64,000 nt of DNA. Source: Notamacropus eugenii. Lineage: Eukaryota; Chordata; Mammalia; Diprotodontia; Macropodidae. The notes beneath the pieces are model-generated. The model saw nothing but the letters and a program-made list of their open reading frames with translations. It had not been told where the DNA came from and did not search any database. Made by a program: the position numbers and the translations under genes. The stretch covers positions 229,995,136-230,059,135 of the forward strand of contig NC_092875.1 in NCBI RefSeq assembly GCF_028372415.1, read 5' to 3'. Within the stretch, counting starts at the first letter, position 1. Each line of letters starts with the position of its first letter. Positions 58,861 through 64,000 of this stretch are shown piece by piece.

Positions 58861-59902
58861 ATCACATGAATAATAAGATGTTCCCTCTGCCTGTCATTTC
58901 TTCAATAAACTTTGGAAGTTAGCATTTGTTTTATTTGCTTTTCATTTTTATGGATATCTTTAATATCTTTATTGATATTGATATGTTTTGCTTTTACATC
59001 TGCTACATTCCCAATACCCCTTTCATTCATACCAATTAAGCCATTCTTATAAAAAAAAAAAAGAACAAAAAACAAAGATTTTAAAAAGCAATTCCACGAA
59101 ACAAACCAACGTATTAATCAAATCTGACTATACATGTAATGTTCCACATCCCTAGTTCCCACCTGTACAATGAAAGGAGGGAAGTACATTTTCTCAGCTC
59201 TTCTCTAGGACCAAGTAGTGCCATTATCATGACATCGCACTCAGTTTCACGGTTTAATTTTTAGTTTTGTTTCTCTCCATCAATTCTGTCATAACCACTG
59301 TCTGTACCATTTCCTAGAGTCTCCTTATTTCATTCTACACTAGTTCATTTTTTTTAATGCTCCGCTGGTTTCTACATATTCATCATTTTTATAGCACAGT
59401 AAGAGTCTATTACATTTACAAAGCAAAATCTGTTTCGTTGTTCCCCTAGTTGACAGGCATCTACTTTTTACTGTTCTTTGCTTCCAAAAGAGTTCTAAAA
59501 TGAAGATTTTTGTTTTGGGGAATATGTCGAGCAGTATGATTTCTGGGTCAAATGAATATGAACATCTTAATTTCCCCTTTTTGCACAACTTCCCACTGTT
59601 TTCAATATAATCATTATATAGAAATGCTGTCAATTTTACAGATCTATTTGATATCCTACTGAAACCATTAATTATCTCAATCACTTTCTTTGCTGGTTAT
59701 TTAGGCTTTTCTAAGTAAACCACTACATTATCAGTAGAAAGGAATATTTTTGTCTCTGCTTTGCTTATTTTTTATAGGTTTTAAATTTTTTTTCTTTCTC
59801 TTCTCTTACTGCTTATTATTCCTAACATTCTATCAACAGCCAGGAAAAGGGACCTTCTTACTTTATTCCATTTATTTGGGAATCTTCTAGTATTTCTTCA
59901 GC
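58861..59902. other. Upstream PRELID3A intron, no recognised feature
   Basis: No exon 1 or CpG-rich promoter seen. Confidence 0.45.
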
Positions 59903-60098
59903 ATGGTACGATGGAAAGAGTGCCAGTTTGGGCATCAGCAGGCCTGAGTTTCAATTCCATCTTTGTCACTTATTACTTAAATGACCCTGAGGAAGTCACT
60001 TAACTTTTATGGACCTCATTTCCCTCAAAAATAAGAGGGTTATTGGATAATTTCTAAATTCTCTTCTAAGTCTAAATCTAAATTCCTGTGTATGATCT
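59903..60098 (+). repeat. MIR-related SINE
   Basis: CATGGTACGATGGAAAGAG, CCTGAGTTTCAATTCC, ACCCTGAGGAAGTCAC and a TTGGATAATTTCTAAATTC tail. Confidence 0.65.
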
Positions 60099-60135
60099 GG
60101 TGGTCCCACTGTAAATAATGTTATCTTTTGATTTT

Positions 60136-60176
60136 ACATATACATATGTATGTATACGTGTGTGTGTGTGTATAAA
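60136..60176. repeat. TA/TG microsatellite
   Basis: ACATATACATATGTATG followed by a pure GTGTGTGTGTGTG run. Confidence 0.9.
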
Positions 60177-60196
60177 CTTTTTTCACTTTAAAAATG

Positions 60197-60305
60197 GCCC
60201 TTCTAGATGGCCCTGGAGTACGGAAGACCTGAGTTCACATTCAGCCTCTGACACTTTCTAGGTCTGTGACCCTGGGAAAGTCACTTAACCTCAATTACCA
60301 CTAAA
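60197..60305 (+). repeat. MAR1/MIR-type SINE fragment with A-rich end
   Basis: GGCCCTGGAGTACGGAAGACC and TGTGACCCTGGGAAAGTCAC, then ACTAAAATAAAAATG. Confidence 0.7.
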
Positions 60306-60799
60306 ATAAAAATGACCTTTCTATGGTTTTTGGTTTTAGGTTGTTTTTCTAAACATAAATAAATGTTGTACTTTATTAAAAGTATTTTGGGGGGGGTTCC
60401 CCTAATTCTACTGGTATAATCATGTAGTTTGGATGTTTTTGGTTTTAATATGATTATGTTAATTGTTTTCCTCATGGTGAACCATCCTTATACCCTGGTA
60501 TAAATTAATTAGGTCATAGCAAGTAATTTTAAAAATATATTACTGTAATTTTTTATTAGGATTTTATTTAAAACATTTTCCATAATATTCATTAGTGGTA
60601 TTAGACTTTAGTTCCTGGTTCAGGCATTAGAATATCTTCTTTCTCAATTTTTGAGAGAATAATTTGTGTATCATAGTTCATTAACTATTCTATTATATTT
60701 AATTACATATTCTTTTATTCAGTATTTAACTCTACAACTAGTTTAATTTTTTTTTTCATTTTGAGATCAGCTTGTTTGGGACCTGTTACTTCCTGTTCT
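60306..60799. other. Intron, no recognised feature
   Basis: AT-rich; nothing recognised. Confidence 0.45.
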
Positions 60800-61268
60800 A
60801 TTTCTTTAAAAATCAGCTCAAGTACCATCTCCTACATGAGGCCTATCCAGACTTTACTAGCAGATAGTTGCCTCCCCCTCACAAATTTTTGTTGTTGTTG
60901 CTAGGTGGCACAGTGGATAGAGTGCTGGGCCTGGAGTCAGTAAGACTTGAGTAAAAATCCAACCTCACATACTTAGTAGCTGTGTGACCCTGGGAAAGTC
61001 ACTTGACCATGTTTGCCTTAGTTTCCTCATCTATAAAATGATGTGAAGAAGGAAATGGCAAATCACTCCAGGATCTCTGCCAAGAAAACCCCAAATGGAG
61101 TCATAAAGAGTTGGATACGACTGTGGAAATGCCTGAGCAACATATATATAATACATATGACATATACACATATGTTATATACATACACACACAAATGTAC
61201 ACATTTACTCTCCATGTAGAATATTAACTGCTTTGCATTTATTAATAAATGTTTGTTGACTGATAGAT
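60800..61268 (+). mobile_element. L2 LINE 3' end split by a MAR1 SINE
   Basis: The left part has AAATCAGCTCAAGTACCATC and CATGAGGCCTATCC (to 60897). The right part (after a TA/CA run at 61141-61200) has TAGAATATTAACTGC and ATTAATAAATGTTTGTTGAC. Confidence 0.65.
60898..61142 (+). repeat. MAR1-type SINE inserted in L2
   Basis: GCTAGGTGGCACAGTGGATAG, GTGCTGGGCCTGGAGTCAG, AAATGGCAAATCACTCCAGG and tail GAGTTGGATACGACTG. Confidence 0.9.
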
Positions 61269-62719
61269 AAATCATGCATATCTGTGTTGTATTTTCATAA
61301 CTAGAGGAAAAACAGATGCTTGAATCAGCCACTTATTTAATGATAGGTTCACAGCTCCAGAGTTTTCTAGCTCAGAAACCATTTAGTTCAGCCTCCTCAT
61401 TTTTGCAGATTGGCTAAGCTGCTGCCTGTATGGCAAAACTTTAAGTATTGTGAGTTTGATCTAGATAGCTTGATCTACCACATCAACCAGAATAGTAATT
61501 TTATTTAGTTCACCCTTAGGTGTGCAACCTAAAGCATCATGTAGGTCACACAGTTGCTCAGTAGCTGAGTAACTGATCGTTGGACAACTATGGTTGGTCT
61601 ATGACTTGGCACCTTCAGTGTTAACAAATAAAGGAGTTCCAGTGATCAAGTTCAGTCAGTGATTGCTACACTTGCTGGAACCAAACAGGACCTTTTGTTG
61701 AACCTAAACTTCTGTATAAAATATTTCTGCATATTCCTACAGTACCCACTCTAAAACTATACTTCATGAGCCCCCAGCAATATGTTTCATTTTAAGTTAG
61801 CAGGTAAACAAAATTTGCTCAAAGCAAAGGCATTTACTAAGAAAGAATTGTAAGAATAGCCACAAGAAAATTCCTCCTAAAAGCATCAATGGGAAGAGTG
61901 GCCACAACTTCAGAGGGCACTAGTAGAAAGGCACACATGTGGGGATCACACATGATCAGAGTCACTCATACCTACGGTTCTACGCTGTTTTAATGTCCAC
62001 TTTCTTCACCTAGAATCCTCAGGAAGCTTCTCAAAGCACAGAATCTGCTGGTCAGACTTCTCAGTTAAGCTCTCCAAGGTCTCCAAGTTCTCCAAAGGTC
62101 AGCTCCCATTCACCAGGGGTAACTCTTCCTTGAAGCCATGGTTGGTTCCCTTTTCTACTAACATGAATCACAATCCTTGAATTTGCTCCCTCCAATAGCT
62201 GCCTCTCTATGTGCATATCTATCTGGAGGATGTGTATCTCTGTTCCCTCTTAGAAGCAATGTCTCCTGCTAGGGAGTAATTCTGCTGCTGCTGCAAAAAA
62301 AAAAAAAAATTCGCTCTCCCTAGTCCCACAGCCCCTCTGGTGCAAACTCACACTCCACAAAATGGCTTAAATTGGATGAATTTGACTGGTAGACCTACGT
62401 TAGGCTTAGCTAATTAAAACTCTCCAGGTTCATGAGCACTTTTTGGCTGCTTGGCCTAAGCCATCCTGATTCAATAAAAAAAAAAAAAAAGGTGTTTACA
62501 TTTAATTAAAGGATAACAGTGTGTTAACACCTCATTAATATTTAACACTTCAACCACTAGGGATTACATACTGGGAGGAAGGAGAAGTCAGCTGTTCAGT
62601 GCCCAGCTCCCCCTCCTAACAAAACATTTCATTAACAGAATGGGATAAAGTAACAGGAAAAGGAGTCCTTAGGCTCCCTCCAGGTACAGATTGTAGCGAT
62701 TGTTTTATTCAGTATAGCT
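61269..62719. other. Intron/upstream region, little recognised
   Basis: A weak MIR-related remnant may lie at 61346-61415. Poly-A runs of about 14-15 are at 62296 and 62477. No exon 1 of PRELID3A found. Confidence 0.4.
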
Positions 62720-62790
62720 GCATTCCCAGAACACAGGACTCATAGTGTCAGGCACATGTTAGGTGTTTAATAAATAGTGAATGATGGATT
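62720..62790 (+). mobile_element. L2 LINE 3' tail
   Basis: CCCAGAACACAGGACTCATAG, TGTCAGGCACATGTTAGG and TGTTTAATAAATAGTGAATG. Confidence 0.55.
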
Positions 62791-63034
62791 CATTAAAATA
62801 TAGCACAGAGGACCCATGGAAAGGAAAAATTAAGCAAACAGATGATCACAGGGTAATGGTGCATATATAGCAAATGGATTTAAAACAACGGGAACAGTAT
62901 GAAATGCCAAAAGTTTAAAATTCAATGCACCATTTCTTAGTTAAAGAAAATAATGTTGGAAGAAAAGAAGTCCATGAGGATGTCTACTAGCTGGAGCAGA
63001 GGACAGAGAATCTATACAACTAAATTATCTATTA

Positions 63035-63222
63035 GGAGGCCACATGGTACTATGGAAGAGCACTAGACTTGAAGTCAGAGGACCTGGAATCAAATGCCTC
63101 TATCACCTGCTACCACAGGCAATTCACTTCACCTCCCTGGGCCTATGTTTTGTCCTCTGTAAACTGAAGGAGCTCTCTAAGGTCTCTTTTCTAGGTTAAA
63201 ATCTACGATTCCATGACTTCAC
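63035..63222 (+). repeat. MIR-related SINE
   Basis: GGTACTATGGAAGAGCACTAG, TTGAAGTCAGAGGACCTGG, TCACCTCCCTGGGCC and CTAAGGTCTCTTTTC. Confidence 0.75.
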
Positions 63223-63522
63223 TACTATTCCAGTTCTTAGAATGGCTGGACCCTGGATGCAGTGGGAACAGTTTCTATCTCAAAATATTCAGAATCAGGT
63301 TTAGGAAAAATTGTGAAGTGAGAATAAATGTTTAAGGGTGCCACAAACCTCCTTCACTTACATCCTTCTGTTGTCCTTATCCATCATTTTCCCCTTACTA
63401 TCTTCCCTTTTAGGAACTCCTGCCACCAATCAAAACAGGGAAGGGTCTGATGTGATATTATGCAACTGTGTACATTGTATAAACTATGTACTTTGTGTTT
63501 GCTTCAATCTATCTCTCTGCTG

Positions 63523-63772
63523 GGGCAACTAGGTGGTACAGCAGATAGAGCACTGGGCCTGGAGTCAGGAAGAGTCATCTTTATAAGTTCAAATCTGGCC
63601 TCAGACACTTATTAGTTGTGTGACCCTGGGCAAGTCATTTAACCCTATCTGCCTCAGTTGCCTCATCTTGAAAATGATCTAGAGAAGGAAATGGCAAACC
63701 GCTCCTGTATCTTTGTCAAGAAAATCCCAATTAGGCTCACAAAGAGTCAGACATAACTGAAATGAATGAATA
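63523..63772 (+). repeat. MAR1-type SINE
   Basis: GGGGCAACTAGGTGGTACAG, GGGCCTGGAGTCAGGAAGAG, TGTGACCCTGGGCAAGTC, GGAAATGGCAAACCGCTCC and AGAGTCAGACATAACTGAAA. A near-consensus full copy. Confidence 0.92.
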
Positions 63773-64000
63773 ACCCTTCTAGCTTTATGCAAGAAATATT
63801 TACCAAAGTAAGGTAAATAATGAGGCACAATTATTTTGAAACATTTTGATGAACTAATCCCTCAACCATTTGTTGTCTTAATAGTAGAAAAATCCCAATT
63901 CCTATTGAAAAAGAAATAAAACCATGCAAAGACACTATAAAGCAGATGGTCTCATCAAGTGTTATAAAAACTACTTCTTCTACTTTGGCCTAAAAAGACT

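Overview
This is AT-rich vertebrate nuclear DNA, and the repeats point to a marsupial. There are many full-length copies of a tRNA-headed SINE beginning GGCAGCTAGGTGG and ending in an RTE-like AGTCAGACA-CAACT tail (MAR1 type). There are also 5'-truncated L1 copies with a marsupial-type 3' end, and many old but readable MIR, L2 and L3/CR1 pieces. Genus and species cannot be read from the window. Repeat family names are from memory, not from a database search.

Two protein-coding genes are present, both incomplete at their 5' ends and pointing towards each other. SPIRE1 (+ strand, 8283 to about 27165) supplies its last seven constitutive coding exons, the alternative mitochondrial 'ExonC' cassette and a roughly 3.5 kb 3' UTR. 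PRELID3A/SLMO1 (- strand, 58492 down to about 43185) supplies five coding exons and a short 3' UTR; its first exon (about 11 codons in relatives) was not found and probably lies beyond base 64000. Every exon of both genes has GT/AG borders and matching phase, and both reading frames close exactly. The tail-to-tail SPIRE1/PRELID3A order is that of human 18p11.21.

Layout: 1-8282 is SPIRE1 intron with decayed L2, MIR and one older SINE. 8283-23618 holds the SPIRE1 exons; about 14.2-21.2 kb, around ExonC and the SPIR-box/FYVE exons, is strikingly free of recognisable transposons. 23619-27165 is the 3' UTR. 27166-43180 is intergenic DNA with SINEs, L2, three L1 3' ends, an 80-bp (TC)n and a 7SL-RNA retropseudogene split by a SINE. 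43180-58492 is PRELID3A, with long introns packed with L2, L3/CR1 and MIR. 58493-64000 is its first intron (or upstream DNA) with more SINEs.

Functionally, SPIRE1 nucleates actin filaments; its ExonC isoform acts on the outer mitochondrial membrane in fission. PRELID3A belongs to the PRELI/Ups lipid-transfer family of the mitochondrial intermembrane space. I see no new multi-gene system. The most notable items are the ExonC cassette with its weak donor and hydrophobic in-frame read-through, the 7SL pseudogene, and the nested transposons.
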